Assembly (NCBI RefSeq): GCF_000445995.2
Contig: NC_022080.4
Span: 2,204,001 to 2,268,000 of the forward strand
Length of the DNA: 64,000 nucleotides
DNA from: Geobacillus genomosp. 3
Lineage (GTDB): Bacteria; Bacillota; Bacilli; Bacillales; Anoxybacillaceae
Direction: 5' to 3'
Of the stretch, positions 9,692 to 18,507 are shown piece after piece. A program made the position numbers and the translations under genes. Position 1 is the first letter of the stretch. Every line of letters begins with the position of its first letter. The notes under the pieces were generated by a model. It had not been told where the DNA came from and searched no databases. It saw nothing but the letters and a program-made list of their open reading frames with translations.

Positions 9692-10567
9692 GTGAAACGA
9701 ACGATCGCTTCATTGCTGCTTTGGGCGGTGCTGTTGGCGCTCCCGGGCATGGCGGCAGCCGATGCCGCACCGGGCGATGTCATTGTGACGCTCGGGGAAA
9801 ACTTAACGACCGAACAAAAACAAAAAGTGCTTGAAGAAATGAAGGCGCCGGACGGGGCTCAGACAATTACTGTCTCAAACGCCGAAGAGCATAAATATTT
9901 GGATGGGCTCATCCCGAAAGCACAAATCGGCACGCGCGCCATCTCCTCGTCGATGATTACGATCGGTGAACCGGGCTCCGGATTGAATGTCGAGACGCAT
10001 AACATCACATGGGTGACAAAAGAAATGTATACGAACGCCTTAATCACCGCCGGGGTGAAAGATGCCGACATTTACGTCACCGCCCCGTTCCCGGTTTCCG
10101 GCACCGCCGCCTTGACCGGGTTGATGAAGGCGTATGAAATTTCATCCGACCAAGCCATTCCGGACGCTGTGAAAAAAGTGGCGAACGAAGAAATGGTGCA
10201 AACGGCGAAGTTGGCCGATTCGATCGGCGCAGATAAAGCGGTCGCCTTGCTGGCGAAAATCAAAGAAGAAATCGCCACCAATCCGCCGCAAACAGACGCC
10301 GATTTGCGCGCCTTGATTGAGCGGATCGCCGGCGACCTCGGCATCACGCTGAGCGAAGACGAAATCAACAGCCTCATTTCCCTCTTTCATAAAATGCAAA
10401 ACGCTAATATCAACTGGGATCAAGTGAACGACCAGCTCAGCAAGGCGAAAGAACAACTGTCGGCATTTCTGCAATCGGAAGAAGGAAAGACGTTTATCCA
10501 AAATATCGTCGATATTCTCAAAGAAATTTGGAATGCCATCAAATCGGCATTCTCCTCGAATCAATAA
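9692..10567 (+). CDS. ypuA: secreted DUF1002 protein YpuA
   Basis: A 291-residue exported protein of unknown function. A signal peptide is clear (KRTIASLLLWAVLLALPGMA, cleavage near AAA/DAA), followed by the DUF1002 domain starting GDVIVTLGENLTTEQKQKVL and containing VSNAEEHKYLDGLIP and EMYTNALITAGVKDADI. The GTG start has AGGAGGCGAGCT in front; the upstream ATG at 9665 lacks a ribosome-binding site. The C-terminal part is helical and acidic. It is followed directly by a bidirectional terminator shared with lysA. Confidence 0.9.
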   Translation: MKRTIASLLLWAVLLALPGMAAADAAPGDVIVTLGENLTTEQKQKVLEEMKAPDGAQTITVSNAEEHKYLDGLIPKAQIGTRAISSSMITIGEPGSGLNVETHNITWVTKEMYTNALITAGVKDADIYVTAPFPVSGTAALTGLMKAYEISSDQAIPDAVKKVANEEMVQTAKLADSIGADKAVALLAKIKEEIATNPPQTDADLRALIERIAGDLGITLSEDEINSLISLFHKMQNANINWDQVNDQLSKAKEQLSAFLQSEEGKTFIQNIVDILKEIWNAIKSAFSSNQ

Positions 10568-10597
10568 AAGCCCGCATAAGGCGGGCTTTTTATTTTC
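10566..10597. terminator. bidirectional terminator between ypuA and lysA
   Basis: AGCCCGC-ATAAG-GCGGGCT with A run before and T run after, at the convergent ends of ypuA and lysA. The lysA stop codon lies within the T run. Confidence 0.85.
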
Positions 10598-11903
10598 TCA
10601 CCTTCGCTTTGAACGGCAAATCATGCTGGATTAAATCTTCGTACGTTTCCCGTTTGACAACGAGCTGGGCGTCGCCGTTCTCCACAAAAACGACCGCCGG
10701 GCGCGGCAGGCGGTTGTAGTTGTTCGCCATCGAATAGCCATAGGCACCGGTGCAAAAGACAGCCAAATAGTCGCCCGGCTTCGCCTCGGGCAGCGCGAGA
10801 TCCCAAATGAGCATATCGCCCGACTCACAGCACTTCCCGGCAATCGAGACCGTTTCTGTTCGCTCGCCCAGCACCCGGTTGGCGAGCACCGCTTCGTATT
10901 TCGCCCCGTACAGCGCCGGACGGATGTTGTCGCTCATACCGCCGTCAACGGCAATATACGTGCGGACGTTCGGCACGTCTTTGCGCGAGCCGATCGTGTA
11001 AATCGTCGTTCCCGCATCGCCGACGAGCGAACGGCCCGGCTCGATCCAAATCTCTGGCAACGGAAGCTGGCAAGTCTCAGCTTGCCTTTTCACTTCTTTG
11101 ACAATACAATCGACGTACGCTGACACCGGAATGGGATCGTCTTCTTCCGTATAGCGGATGCCAAAGCCGCCGCCAAGGTTAATAACCGAAGGGATAAATC
11201 CGTATGCTTTGTTCCATTCAGCCATCTTTGTGAATACTTTTTGTGCAGCAAGCACAAAGCCGGCTGTTTCAAAAATTTGCGAACCGATATGGCAATGAAC
11301 GCCAAGCAGCTGAAACGAAGGCGAGGCCATCACACGGCGAAACGCCTCATCCGCTTGGCCATTGTTTAAGTCAAAGCCAAACTTTGAGTCTTCCTGTCCT
11401 GTTAAAATATAATCGTGCGTATGCGCCTCGACGCCCGGCGTAACGCGGAGCAAAACCGGGACCGCCCGGCCGGAAGCCAGCTGTTCAATCAGCTCAAGCT
11501 CGTAAAAGTTGTCGGCGACGATGCAGCCGATGCCATGTTCGAGCGCCATCGCCAGTTCGTCTCGGCTTTTGTTGTTGCCATGGAAATGGATGCGCTCCGG
11601 CGGAAACCCGGCAGCCAAAGCTGTATACAGCTCCCCGCCCGACACGACGTCAAGCGACAGCCCTTCCTCAGCAGCGAGCTGCACCATGGCAATCGAGGAA
11701 AACGCCTTGCTGGCGTAAGCCACTTGCGCCTGAACGCCATGGCGGTGAAACGCTTCTTTAAACGCGCGCGCCCGCGTCCGGATCAACGCAACATCATAAA
11801 TATAAAGCGGCGTGCCGTACATCTCGGCCAGTTCGACCGTATCGACGCCGCCGATTTCCAAATGTCCTTTTTCATTGACACGGCTCGTCCCATGAAAAAA
11901 CAT
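10590..11903 (-). CDS. lysA: diaminopimelate decarboxylase
   Basis: Last enzyme of lysine biosynthesis, decarboxylating meso-diaminopimelate with PLP. It is a 437-residue alanine-racemase-fold enzyme. The PLP lysine lies in VAYASKAFSS; HCHIGSQIFE, INLGGGFGI, IEPGRSLVGDAG and the C-terminal CCESGD active-site cysteine are all present. The ATG follows GAGGAATGAGGGATTTTT. Unlike a plain operon gene it is preceded by a leader terminator at 11944-11975 and a long structured leader, suggesting attenuation control. It lies downstream of spoVAF as in B. subtilis but separated by 650 bp. Confidence 0.96.
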   Translation of the reverse strand: MFFHGTSRVNEKGHLEIGGVDTVELAEMYGTPLYIYDVALIRTRARAFKEAFHRHGVQAQVAYASKAFSSIAMVQLAAEEGLSLDVVSGGELYTALAAGFPPERIHFHGNNKSRDELAMALEHGIGCIVADNFYELELIEQLASGRAVPVLLRVTPGVEAHTHDYILTGQEDSKFGFDLNNGQADEAFRRVMASPSFQLLGVHCHIGSQIFETAGFVLAAQKVFTKMAEWNKAYGFIPSVINLGGGFGIRYTEEDDPIPVSAYVDCIVKEVKRQAETCQLPLPEIWIEPGRSLVGDAGTTIYTIGSRKDVPNVRTYIAVDGGMSDNIRPALYGAKYEAVLANRVLGERTETVSIAGKCCESGDMLIWDLALPEAKPGDYLAVFCTGAYGYSMANNYNRLPRPAVVFVENGDAQLVVKRETYEDLIQHDLPFKAKVRK

Positions 11904-11943
11904 AAAAATCCCTCATTCCTCATCAAAATGGTGCAGGAAAAGC

Positions 11944-11975
11944 AAAAAAGACAGTTCGCAACCGGGTAACTGTCT
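11944..11975 (-). terminator. leader terminator upstream of lysA
   Basis: On the minus strand AGACAGTT pairs with AACTGTCT and is followed by TTTTTT, about 40 nt before the lysA ATG. A strong Rho-independent hairpin in front of, not behind, the gene points to attenuation. A 51-codon ORF (12068-11913, ATG after GTGAGGG) reads straight through this hairpin and stops inside the lysA ribosome-binding region; whether it is translated is unknown. Confidence 0.7.
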
Positions 11976-12142
11976 AAAAATAGCGCCGCAGAGCGATCGG
12001 CTCTGCCGCATAACGGGCTGCCGTACAACCAAGCTCCCGGGCGCGTCCAAACGAAGCGGACGGTTCATCAATCCCTCACTTTCAAAATGCGGAACATCAA
12101 AAATAACGGATCATCATGATGTAAACCCGCCCTCGTCGCTTT

Positions 12143-12349
12143 GCCTGAAGTGGAAGCTCTTCCGTTCGACGGCAAAAACAACCGTTCGTCTCTTTGAACG
12201 TTGCTTCAGGCCGTTCCAACTCCTGGCATCCGACGATTCAACGCTCTTTGGCGCCTCGGATCGTTTACGTTATAGAAGGCTTTTCCCGATTTTCGCATTA
12301 AAGATTCTCCATGCAGCCGTCTGTATCCCGTTCTTAAAGAACCGGATAC
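12143..12349 (-). ncRNA. candidate structured leader RNA of lysA
   Basis: Between a predicted promoter and the lysA leader terminator, the minus-strand transcript can form several exact helices. A 5'-end hairpin GTATCC/GGATAC plus GTTC/GAAC lies at 12349-12323. A helix ATCCGA/TCGGAT joins 12261-12256 with 12233-12228. A helix GCCTGAAG/CTTCAGGC joins 12211-12204 with 12150-12143 and encloses CAAC-GTTC/GAAC-GTTG (12203-12179) and GGAAG/CTTCC (12163-12152). I looked for lysine-riboswitch and T-box signatures and did not find them. A possible 30-codon ORF overlaps it. Whether this is a riboswitch, an attenuator or chance cannot be settled by eye. Confidence 0.4.
12206..12298 (-). CDS. possible 30-residue ORF in the lysA leader
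   Basis: ATG at 12298 is preceded by TGGAGAATCTTTA, a fair ribosome-binding site, and the frame runs 30 codons to TGA at 12206. The predicted peptide is short and very basic (starts MRKSGKAFYNVNDPRRQRAL). I do not recognise it; a small spore protein or leader peptide is conceivable given its place between spoVAF and lysA. It overlaps the candidate RNA structure, so only one of the two readings may be meaningful. Confidence 0.25.
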   Translation of the reverse strand: MRKSGKAFYNVNDPRRQRALNRRMPGVGTA

Positions 12350-12355
12350 CCTTTT

Positions 12356-12384
12356 ATTTTATCATGCGTTTCGGCTGACGCCAA
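12356..12384 (-). promoter_or_regulatory. predicted promoter of the lysA leader
   Basis: Minus-strand TTGGCG (12384-12379) and TAAAAT (12361-12356) are separated by 17 bp. Predicted initiation falls at the first base of the 12349-12323 hairpin, giving an mRNA leader of about 450 nt before lysA. Confidence 0.45.
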
Positions 12385-12484
12385 CCGAAATTCATCTCCC
12401 GCTGACCGCCGGGCTAGGCTCTTTACGCGTTTGAAGCGGGATGTTGCTTCTGGACTGCGATAAAAGTTGCTTTGGCGCCATCGC

Positions 12485-12526
12485 AAAAAAGCGGCCGCCG
12501 ATCTGCCCCAACCGAAACGGCCGCCT
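12485..12526 (-). terminator. terminator after the spoVA operon
   Basis: Minus-strand GCGGCCG ... CGGCCGC followed by TTTTTT, 35 nt after the spoVAF stop. It separates the spoVA operon from the lysA leader. Confidence 0.75.
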
Positions 12527-12559
12527 AGACCGTGAACGGAAAAACCGATACGATTCGCA

Positions 12560-14038
12560 TCATGACGGCTGTTTTTGCCGGTCTTGCGGGTGAACGATGC
12601 TCGGGCGCACTTTCGCCCCGGCAGCCGAACGGCGGACGACAATTTGCATAAATGCCGCCGGATCAAAGGGAATGAACGGCCATAAGTACGGCGTGTTCAG
12701 CGAACGGATGCTCGCCAGCCAAAGCAAATAAACAGTTGTTCCAATAACGAGCCCGGGCACTTTAAATAAGGCGACCAATATGACAAGCGCCAGGCGGGAA
12801 ATTTTATTGGCTACACTGAGCTCATAGCTTGGTGTCGCAAACGAACCGATCGCCGCCACTGCGACGTACAAAATGACTTCCGGCACAAACAGCCCGACAT
12901 CGATGGCAATTTGTCCGATTAGGACAGCGGCAATTAAGCCCATTGCGGTCGACAGCGGCGTCGGTGTATGAATGGCTGCCATCCGCAAAAACTCAATCCC
13001 AAAATCGGCCAGTAAAATTTGCATGACAATCGGAATGTTCGTCTGTTTGTTCGGTCCGATAAACGCCCATGACTCCGGCAAGAGAGACGGCTCAAGCACA
13101 AACAGCACCCAAAGCGGCAACAAAAACAGCGATGACAAAATCCCTAAAAACCGCACCCAACGGACGAACGTCCCGACCCCTGGCGACTGCCGGTACTCTT
13201 CAGCGTGTTGAACATGGTGAAAAAACGTCGTCGGTGTAATAATGACGCTCGGCGACGTGTCGACCATAATGAGCACATGCCCTTCAAGCAAGTGTGTCGC
13301 GGCAACGTCCGGCCGTTCCGTATAACGGACGAGCGGGTACGGATTGTACCCCTGCTTGACTAAAAACTCTTCCACCGTTTTGTCACCCATCGTCAGCCCG
13401 TCAACATTGATTTGTTGCAATTCTTTTTTCACGAGTTCGACAAGCCCCGGATCGGCGACATCTTTAATGTAGGCGATGCATATATCCGTTTTTGACCGTT
13501 CACCGACTTGCAAAATCTCAAGGCGCAGCCGTTCATCACGGATGCGGCGCCGCGTCAGCGCCGTATTGACAATAATATTTTCAACATACCCGTCGCGGGC
13601 GCCGCGCACCACTTTTTCCGTGTCCGGCTCTTGCGGCTGCCGGCCCGGATAGCTGCGGACATCGACGGCAAATGCGGTTGATTCGCCCTCGATCAAGACG
13701 ATGATCAGCCCGGACAGCAGCTTATCGACCGCCTCGTCAAGGCTCGACACCGGGCTCACCTGCTGATGAACGAGCCGGTTTTCAATAATCTGGCGCGCTT
13801 GGGCGACTTGGCGCTCGTCATCGTTGACGCGCACGATTTGTTTTAACAATTCGATAATATATTGCGTGTCGCATAAACCGTTGCAGTAATAAATATGTAC
13901 TTCTCGGTTTAGCACATGAACTTTTCGCACACCTAAGTCAAAGCTTGTGCCGACGCCGATTCGTTTTTGCAAAAACTTGGCGTTGTCAACGAGTTTCTCC
14001 GCGATCGGCACCTTTTCCTTTTTCGCCTTTTCCGTCAT
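12560..14038 (-). CDS. spoVAF: SpoVAF, GerA-type spore protein
   Basis: A 492-residue homologue of the germinant-receptor A subunits, last gene of the spoVA operon; in B. subtilis it is a nonessential partner of nutrient germination made in the forespore. The N-terminal soluble domain (residues 1-290) has [30 protein letters not shown]-terminal bundle of about five membrane helices follows, including [18 protein letters not shown] and [23 protein letters not shown] at 14038 follows AAAGGAGTGGGG; it starts 53 bp before the end of spoVAEA, a long overlap. Confidence 0.93.
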   Translation of the reverse strand: MTEKAKKEKVPIAEKLVDNAKFLQKRIGVGTSFDLGVRKVHVLNREVHIYYCNGLCDTQYIIELLKQIVRVNDDERQVAQARQIIENRLVHQQVSPVSSLDEAVDKLLSGLIIVLIEGESTAFAVDVRSYPGRQPQEPDTEKVVRGARDGYVENIIVNTALTRRRIRDERLRLEILQVGERSKTDICIAYIKDVADPGLVELVKKELQQINVDGLTMGDKTVEEFLVKQGYNPYPLVRYTERPDVAATHLLEGHVLIMVDTSPSVIITPTTFFHHVQHAEEYRQSPGVGTFVRWVRFLGILSSLFLLPLWVLFVLEPSLLPESWAFIGPNKQTNIPIVMQILLADFGIEFLRMAAIHTPTPLSTAMGLIAAVLIGQIAIDVGLFVPEVILYVAVAAIGSFATPSYELSVANKISRLALVILVALFKVPGLVIGTTVYLLWLASIRSLNTPYLWPFIPFDPAAFMQIVVRRSAAGAKVRPSIVHPQDRQKQPS

Positions 14039-14597
14039 GCCCCCCACTCCTTTCCAAAATCAACTCAACCGCCTTGTGCGTAATCGGCGCCCCGTTTTTG
14101 GCGTGATCCCGGTATCCCATTTTGCCGATATCGCCAATGCCGACGATAAGCGGAATGCCCAGCTGGTCCAAGCAATAGACGGTGTCGCCGTTAATCCGCC
14201 CGACGTCGAGATCGCGGACGCCTTCCTTATCGACCCCGTATTCAGTAATCAAGCCGTCGCGGTCGATGCTGACGTGCACTTTTGTCCATTCGCGCTGATG
14301 CGTATTAGAGGCGACCGCCAGCGCCCCGAGCACTTCGATTTGCTCATGCGTCGCGACATAGCGGAGTGCCTCTTCGCCGGATCCTTCTCCGATGGCGCCG
14401 CAGTCGTCAAACATGACAAACACTGGATCGTGCGGTGTTTGTAAAATGAGCTCCACAAGCTGTTCGCCGCTTAGTTTTGTCGGATTGCCCTGGGAGCGGG
14501 AGATGCAGCGGCCGCCTAAATCGGAGGCCACCTGTTCGATCGCCCGGCAGGCGAATTCGTCCCCATCGGTCACTAAAATCACCCGTCGTTTTTTCAT
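13986..14597 (-). CDS. spoVAEA: stage V sporulation protein AE, subunit A
   Basis: A soluble 203-residue SpoVA component made in the forespore, part of the machinery for dipicolinate uptake into and release from the spore. Features: [29 protein letters not shown] at the start, [39 protein letters not shown] and [17 protein letters not shown]. The same length as B. subtilis SpoVAEA. ATG at 14597 follows AAAGGGTAGGG, 5 bp after spoVAEB. Its last 17 codons overlap spoVAF. Confidence 0.92.
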   Translation of the reverse strand: MKKRRVILVTDGDEFACRAIEQVASDLGGRCISRSQGNPTKLSGEQLVELILQTPHDPVFVMFDDCGAIGEGSGEEALRYVATHEQIEVLGALAVASNTHQREWTKVHVSIDRDGLITEYGVDKEGVRDLDVGRINGDTVYCLDQLGIPLIVGIGDIGKMGYRDHAKNGAPITHKAVELILERSGGHDGKGEKGKGADRGETR

Positions 14598-14602
14598 GAT
14601 CC

Positions 14603-14956
14603 CTACCCTTTCGGTTTGCAAATGAGCGCGGCGAAAAACGACCCGGCCACGATAAAAGCGAACAAGGCGCCGGCGAAGCGGAACACGGCCGCACCGGTCT
14701 CAACGAGACCACTAGGCCGCGGTTCGACCATCACGCCTTTCGCCAAAAAATAGCCAAACCCGCTCAGCGGCATCGTCGCCCCGGCGCCAGCCCAAGCGGC
14801 AAACCGATCATATACGCCGCTAAATCCAAGGAGAACGCCTAAAATCACAAGCGCGGCGGCGACGCCGGCCGGCGTCCATTTGCCGCGGTCGATGGCGAGC
14901 TGGGCAAGGGCGCATACCAGTCCGCCGGCCAAAAAAGCGCGGACGTATTCCATCAT
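14603..14956 (-). CDS. spoVAEB: stage V sporulation protein AE, subunit B
   Basis: A 117-residue membrane protein with about four helices ([37 protein letters not shown], and the C-terminal [17 protein letters not shown]), paralogous to SpoVAC: both share FLAGG...CxLAQ and FAxWAGAGAxxPLxGFGxxLA. It contributes to the SpoVA membrane channel. AAGGGGGAATGG precedes the start; the second ATG at 14953 is an alternative. Confidence 0.93.
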   Translation of the reverse strand: MMEYVRAFLAGGLVCALAQLAIDRGKWTPAGVAAALVILGVLLGFSGVYDRFAAWAGAGATMPLSGFGYFLAKGVMVEPRPSGLVETGAAVFRFAGALFAFIVAGSFFAALICKPKG

Positions 14957-14989
14957 TCCATTCCCCCTTGACCGGGCATGAAAGCCCTT

Positions 14990-16018
14990 TTATGGCGGTG
15001 AATCCGACTCCCATTCGGCCGCTTCAAGAACAACACCGTGGGCGACGGCTGGAATCGACTGTTTTTGCTGCACCATCGTTTGGCTAAGGAGCGCCCCGGT
15101 GGCGACGATGAGCAGACGGCGGAACGTGCCGCGGTCGAGCTCATGAAGCAAATAGCCGTACGTGACGACCGCCGAACAGGCGCAACCGCTGCCGCCGGCA
15201 AACACCTTTTGATCCGGGCGGTAAATCATCAGCCCACAATCGTTATAAACATCGCTGATATCAAAGCCGGATTCGGCGAGCAGCTCGCGGACAATGACAC
15301 TGCCAATGCGCGATAGGTCACCGGTGACAATCAAGTCGTAATCAGTTGGCGATGTACCTAAATCGCGAAAATGCCGCTCGATCGTATCCGCCGCTGCCGG
15401 AGCCATCGCTGCCCCCATATCGAGCGGATTCGTCAGCCCGGCGTCGATGACTTTGCCGATCGTCGCCGCCCGGATGCGCCATCGGCCCGAAGTGCGGCCA
15501 ACGAGCGCAGCGCCGGCGCCCGTGACGGTAAATGTCGCTGTTTTCGGCTTTTGCACCCCAAGTTCGGTCGGATACCGGAATTGCCGCTCCGCGGTCGCGT
15601 TATGGCTGCTCGTCGCCACGAGCGCCGTATCGGCGAGCCCGCCGGCGACAAAAGCAGCGGCCGCCGCCAGCGTCTGCATCGAGGTGGAACAGGCGCCAAA
15701 CAAGCATAAAAACGGCATCGGCAGCTCGCGGGCAACGTAATTGGACGTCGCATTTTGGTTTAACAAATCACCGGCTAAAAACAAATCAACATCACGGGCA
15801 GAAACGCCGGCCTTTTGCAGACAGCAGGCCACCGCCTCGCTCATCAACCGTCGCTCAGCCAGCTCCCACGTCTCTTCCCCGCAATATAAGTCGCGATGGC
15901 AAATGTCAAAATAGCCGCCAAGCGGTCCGTCTGCTTCGAACGGACCAACAGCGGTGGCAGCGGCCTTAATATAAATGTCCTCATCAAACACCCACGTCTG
16001 CTTTCCGACACGCTTCAT
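14990..16018 (-). CDS. spoVAD: stage V sporulation protein AD
   Basis: A 342-residue thiolase-fold protein that binds dipicolinic acid and is needed for its import into the developing spore. It keeps the fold's signature segments (FLAGDLLNQNATSNYVA, FLCLFGACSTSMQTLA, ATSSHNATAERQFRYPTE, VFAGGSGCACSAVVTYGY). ATG at 16018 is chosen because KRVGKQTWVF aligns with the family N terminus; the 39 codons upstream are just the tail of the spoVAC region. GGGAAGGAC is upstream. It lies 17 bp after spoVAC. Confidence 0.95.
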   Translation of the reverse strand: MKRVGKQTWVFDEDIYIKAAATAVGPFEADGPLGGYFDICHRDLYCGEETWELAERRLMSEAVACCLQKAGVSARDVDLFLAGDLLNQNATSNYVARELPMPFLCLFGACSTSMQTLAAAAAFVAGGLADTALVATSSHNATAERQFRYPTELGVQKPKTATFTVTGAGAALVGRTSGRWRIRAATIGKVIDAGLTNPLDMGAAMAPAAADTIERHFRDLGTSPTDYDLIVTGDLSRIGSVIVRELLAESGFDISDVYNDCGLMIYRPDQKVFAGGSGCACSAVVTYGYLLHELDRGTFRRLLIVATGALLSQTMVQQKQSIPAVAHGVVLEAAEWESDSPP

Positions 16019-16035
16019 GTCCTTCCCTCTTTTCG

Positions 16036-16464
16036 TTATGGCCAAAAGAGGCCGAGCACATAGGCAGCGATCATGCCGTAAATGATCGTTGCCCCGCCGG
16101 CTTTCAGCATCTGCCCGGCCACCCCGGCCGTCCATCCTTCGCTCCGATGCTCAATGGCCGCGCTGGCGAGGGCATTGGCCAACCCCGTGACGAGCATCAT
16201 CGCACCGGCGCCGGCAAACTGGCTGAAGTCGTCATATTTTCCGGCGGCCGTCAGCGCGATCGCCAGCCCCGCCATCACCGTCACCGCCCATAACTGGGCC
16301 GCAAACGGGGGAGCGGCAAACAGGCGGCCATGCCATTCAGCAAGCCATTGCGCCAGCGTACAGAGCGCCCCGCCGGCCAAAAACGCCTTGACCGCGTTGG
16401 CCGCATACGGGGGAGAAGGCTGAAACGCCTTCACCTCACGGAGATAATTAGCCTTTAATCCCAC
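16036..16464 (-). CDS. spoVAC: stage V sporulation protein AC
   Basis: A 142-residue membrane protein; in B. subtilis SpoVAC behaves as a mechanosensitive-type channel component for dipicolinate release. It has the family opening KAFQPSPPYAANAVKAFLAGG and VTGLANALASAAIEHRSEGW, with four helices. GTG at 16464 has a very strong AAAGGAGGGGGG ahead; upstream codons up to 16512 are not family-like. It lies 18 bp after the spoVAB stop. Confidence 0.94.
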   Translation of the reverse strand: MGLKANYLREVKAFQPSPPYAANAVKAFLAGGALCTLAQWLAEWHGRLFAAPPFAAQLWAVTVMAGLAIALTAAGKYDDFSQFAGAGAMMLVTGLANALASAAIEHRSEGWTAGVAGQMLKAGGATIIYGMIAAYVLGLFWP

Positions 16465-16481
16465 GTTTCCCCCCTCCTTTT

Positions 16482-16912
16482 TCAGTGAAAGTAATCGACA
16501 AAGTAAAGCCAATGGAACAATGAACCCGCCACTTTGCCGAAAGCGATCGCCATCAATAAAATGACAATTTTATCATCAACACCGATTCGCTTCGCTAAAA
16601 TCGGCCAAACGTTTAATACTTCCGTCAGCGCTGCAGCGAGCATGCCGATAAATATGCATGCAGCAACCCGATCGGCGCCAGCCAATATTTAGATAAGTGC
16701 CAGACCGAATGGCGCAAGCTCATCCAGCCGCCGACGATGGCGCCGACGACGGCGCCCCACTCATAGGCGTGAATGCGCTTCATCGTTTTTGTCAGCTGCG
16801 TCAAACGCGGAATGACGCCAAGCACAACTAAAAAAGCGACAAACCCGCTCCCGACCGCCAGCCCTCCAGCGAAGCCGACGAATACTACCAGCAAAACCTC
16901 AAGCGTCGTCAA
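16482..16912 (-). pseudogene. spoVAB: frameshifted spoVAB
   Basis: SpoVAB is a small membrane subunit of the SpoVA system. Here the protein is split over two frames. 16912 leftward to about 16658 reads SGFVAFLVVLGVIPRLTQLT ... LSKYWLAPIGLLH. The next frame then reads IFIGMLAAALTEVLNVWPIL and on to LFHWLYFVDYFH, stopping at 16482. Joined, the two parts give about 143 residues, the normal size. A one-base loss explains it: CATGCATATTT where CATGGCATATTT would give LLHGIFIGML. The unshifted frame continues to a stop at 16625 (95 residues). The TTG start overlaps the end of spoVAA. Either a true mutation or a sequencing error in a GG pair. Confidence 0.85.
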
Positions 16913-17522
16913 GGCGTCTCATACTTTCTTTGTTTTCATGCAAAATAACGTATTGGTCGATCGCCTGCTGGTAGTTGAACATTTCGACTTCAAGAGGGCT
17001 AGGCTCTTCATTAATCCGTTTGCGAAACCAATGGTTGAAAAATAACACCATCCCGATGCCAAGCCCGAGCGAATATGGAATTTGCAAAAGCAGCGGCTTG
17101 TCGACCGATTGGCCGGTCATCATTTCATACAAATGGCGATGCACTTGCTGCATGCTCACGTCTTCGTGAAAGTTCATAATGGCCATCGCTGAACCGACGA
17201 ACAAAAGAAGCCAGACAAGAAGAAAAGAAGCCGTCGAAAACCGCCGTTTTTCATACACGACTTCGACGATCGTCTGCGACGGGCCGACCATCTGCACATC
17301 GAGCGACTCGTCCACATCGAGCACGGCCCGGACGATGTGCATCATATCGATAATGACGATATTTTTGTCGCTCGGCCGAATGCGATAGAGCGGAATCGCC
17401 TTCAGCCGCCGAATGAGCCTCTCATCCATCGCGGCCATTTGCGCCACCTGCCCTAAGGTGATGAGCGCCTCCGGTTTCACCTGCACACGATGACGCGGCT
17501 TAATGAACACGGTGTTTTCCAT
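16899..17522 (-). CDS. spoVAA: stage V sporulation protein AA
   Basis: First gene of the spoVA operon, 207 residues. A soluble N-terminal part (KPRHRVQVKPEALITLGQVAQM; IRPSDKNIVIIDMMHIVRAV) is followed by two helices (FLLVWLLLFVGSAMAIMNF and IPYSLGLGIGMVLFFNHWF). Length equals B. subtilis SpoVAA within one residue. ATG at 17522 follows GAAGGTGTGGG. I could not find a convincing sigma-G promoter in the 100 bp upstream, though the gene is expected to be forespore-specific. Confidence 0.92.
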   Translation of the reverse strand: MENTVFIKPRHRVQVKPEALITLGQVAQMAAMDERLIRRLKAIPLYRIRPSDKNIVIIDMMHIVRAVLDVDESLDVQMVGPSQTIVEVVYEKRRFSTASFLLVWLLLFVGSAMAIMNFHEDVSMQQVHRHLYEMMTGQSVDKPLLLQIPYSLGLGIGMVLFFNHWFRKRINEEPSPLEVEMFNYQQAIDQYVILHENKESMRRLDDA

Positions 17523-17628
17523 CTGTCCCACACCTTCATCCCCATTTTGTTTTTCTTTAGTTTGTTTGGCTGAAAAAAAGATCATGCAGCTTGCCGCCAT
17601 TCACCACCAATTTCATAAAAATAGAAAA

Positions 17629-17652
17629 GAATGGGCCGAGAAACGCCCATTC
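17629..17652 (-). terminator. terminator after sigF
   Basis: Minus-strand GAATGGGC pairs with GCCCATTC around an 8-nt loop and is followed by TTTTCTATTTTT. It separates the spoIIA operon from spoVA. Confidence 0.85.
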
Positions 17653-17741
17653 TTTTCCTAAAAAATTTTCCATTTATATGATTAAAATACAAAACGAGAT
17701 GGTCTGTCCGCTTTTTCCCACCAAGTACGGAAAAAATGGGC

Positions 17742-18494
17742 TCATCCGTCCATTTTTTCCTTTATGTGCTGCAATATTTTCTTTTCCAGCCGGGATACTT
17801 GCACTTGAGAGATGCCGAGTCTTGATGCCACTTCGGATTGGGTTTGGTCTTTGTAATAGCGCAAATAAACAATGAGCCTTTCGCGCTCGTCCAGTTCTTC
17901 GATCGCTTTTTTTAAGGCGATTTTGTCAAACCATGACGCCTCATCGGCGTCGGCGATTTGATCGAGCAATGTGATCGGGTCGCCGTCGTTTTCATACACC
18001 GTCTCATGGATCGATGCCGGCGAGCGGACCGCTTCTTGGGCGAGAACAACATCTTCCGGCGAAATACCTAAATGATCGGCGATTTCGGTGACCGTCGGCG
18101 CCCGCCCGCGCGTTTTTGACAGCTCGTCTTTTGCTTTGCGGATTTTATTGCCCATCTCTTTCAGCGAGCGGCTGACTTTCACCGTGCCGTCGTCGCGGAG
18201 AAATCGCTGAATCTCCCCGATGATCATCGGCACGGCGTACGTCGAGAACTTGACGTCGTACGATAAATCAAACTTATCGACCGATTTCAACAAGCCGATG
18301 CAGCCGATTTGAAACAAGTCGTCCGGTTCGTAGCCGCGGTTTAAAAAGCGCTGAACAACCGACCAGACGAGGCGCATATTTTTTTCAATAATTTCATCGC
18401 GTGCTTCCTGGTCGCCTTCCTGGCTGCGGCGGATCAGCTCCTTCATCTCCTGATCTTTGATTGGCGACTGATCTTGCTTGACATCGACATCCAT
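17742..18494 (-). CDS. sigF: RNA polymerase sigma-F factor
   Basis: The first forespore-specific sigma factor, about 250 residues. Regions are clear: 2.1-2.4 (MRLVWSVVQRFLNRGYEPDD, FQIGCIGLLKSVDKFDLSYD, FSTYAVPMIIGEIQRFLRDD), region 3 (RGRAPTVTEIADHLGISPED) and region 4 helix-turn-helix (QTQSEVASRLGISQVQVSRLEKKIL). It is held inactive by SpoIIAB and released by dephosphorylated SpoIIAA. ATG at 18494 with GAGGGAGA upstream is preferred; ATG 18500 adds two residues. It lies 13 bp after spoIIAB. Confidence 0.96.
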   Translation of the reverse strand: MDVDVKQDQSPIKDQEMKELIRRSQEGDQEARDEIIEKNMRLVWSVVQRFLNRGYEPDDLFQIGCIGLLKSVDKFDLSYDVKFSTYAVPMIIGEIQRFLRDDGTVKVSRSLKEMGNKIRKAKDELSKTRGRAPTVTEIADHLGISPEDVVLAQEAVRSPASIHETVYENDGDPITLLDQIADADEASWFDKIALKKAIEELDERERLIVYLRYYKDQTQSEVASRLGISQVQVSRLEKKILQHIKEKMDG

Positions 18495-18507
18495 AGGCAT
18501 GTCTCCC

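Noticed and set aside
11904..12400. Lysine riboswitch (L box) or T-box upstream of lysA
   Set aside because: I compared the leader with the L-box core and the T-box sequence as I remember them and found neither, although the layout is riboswitch-like.
17523..17628. Sigma-G promoter for spoVAA
   Set aside because: TGAATG is present on the minus strand but no acceptable -10 at the right spacing; not strong enough to list.
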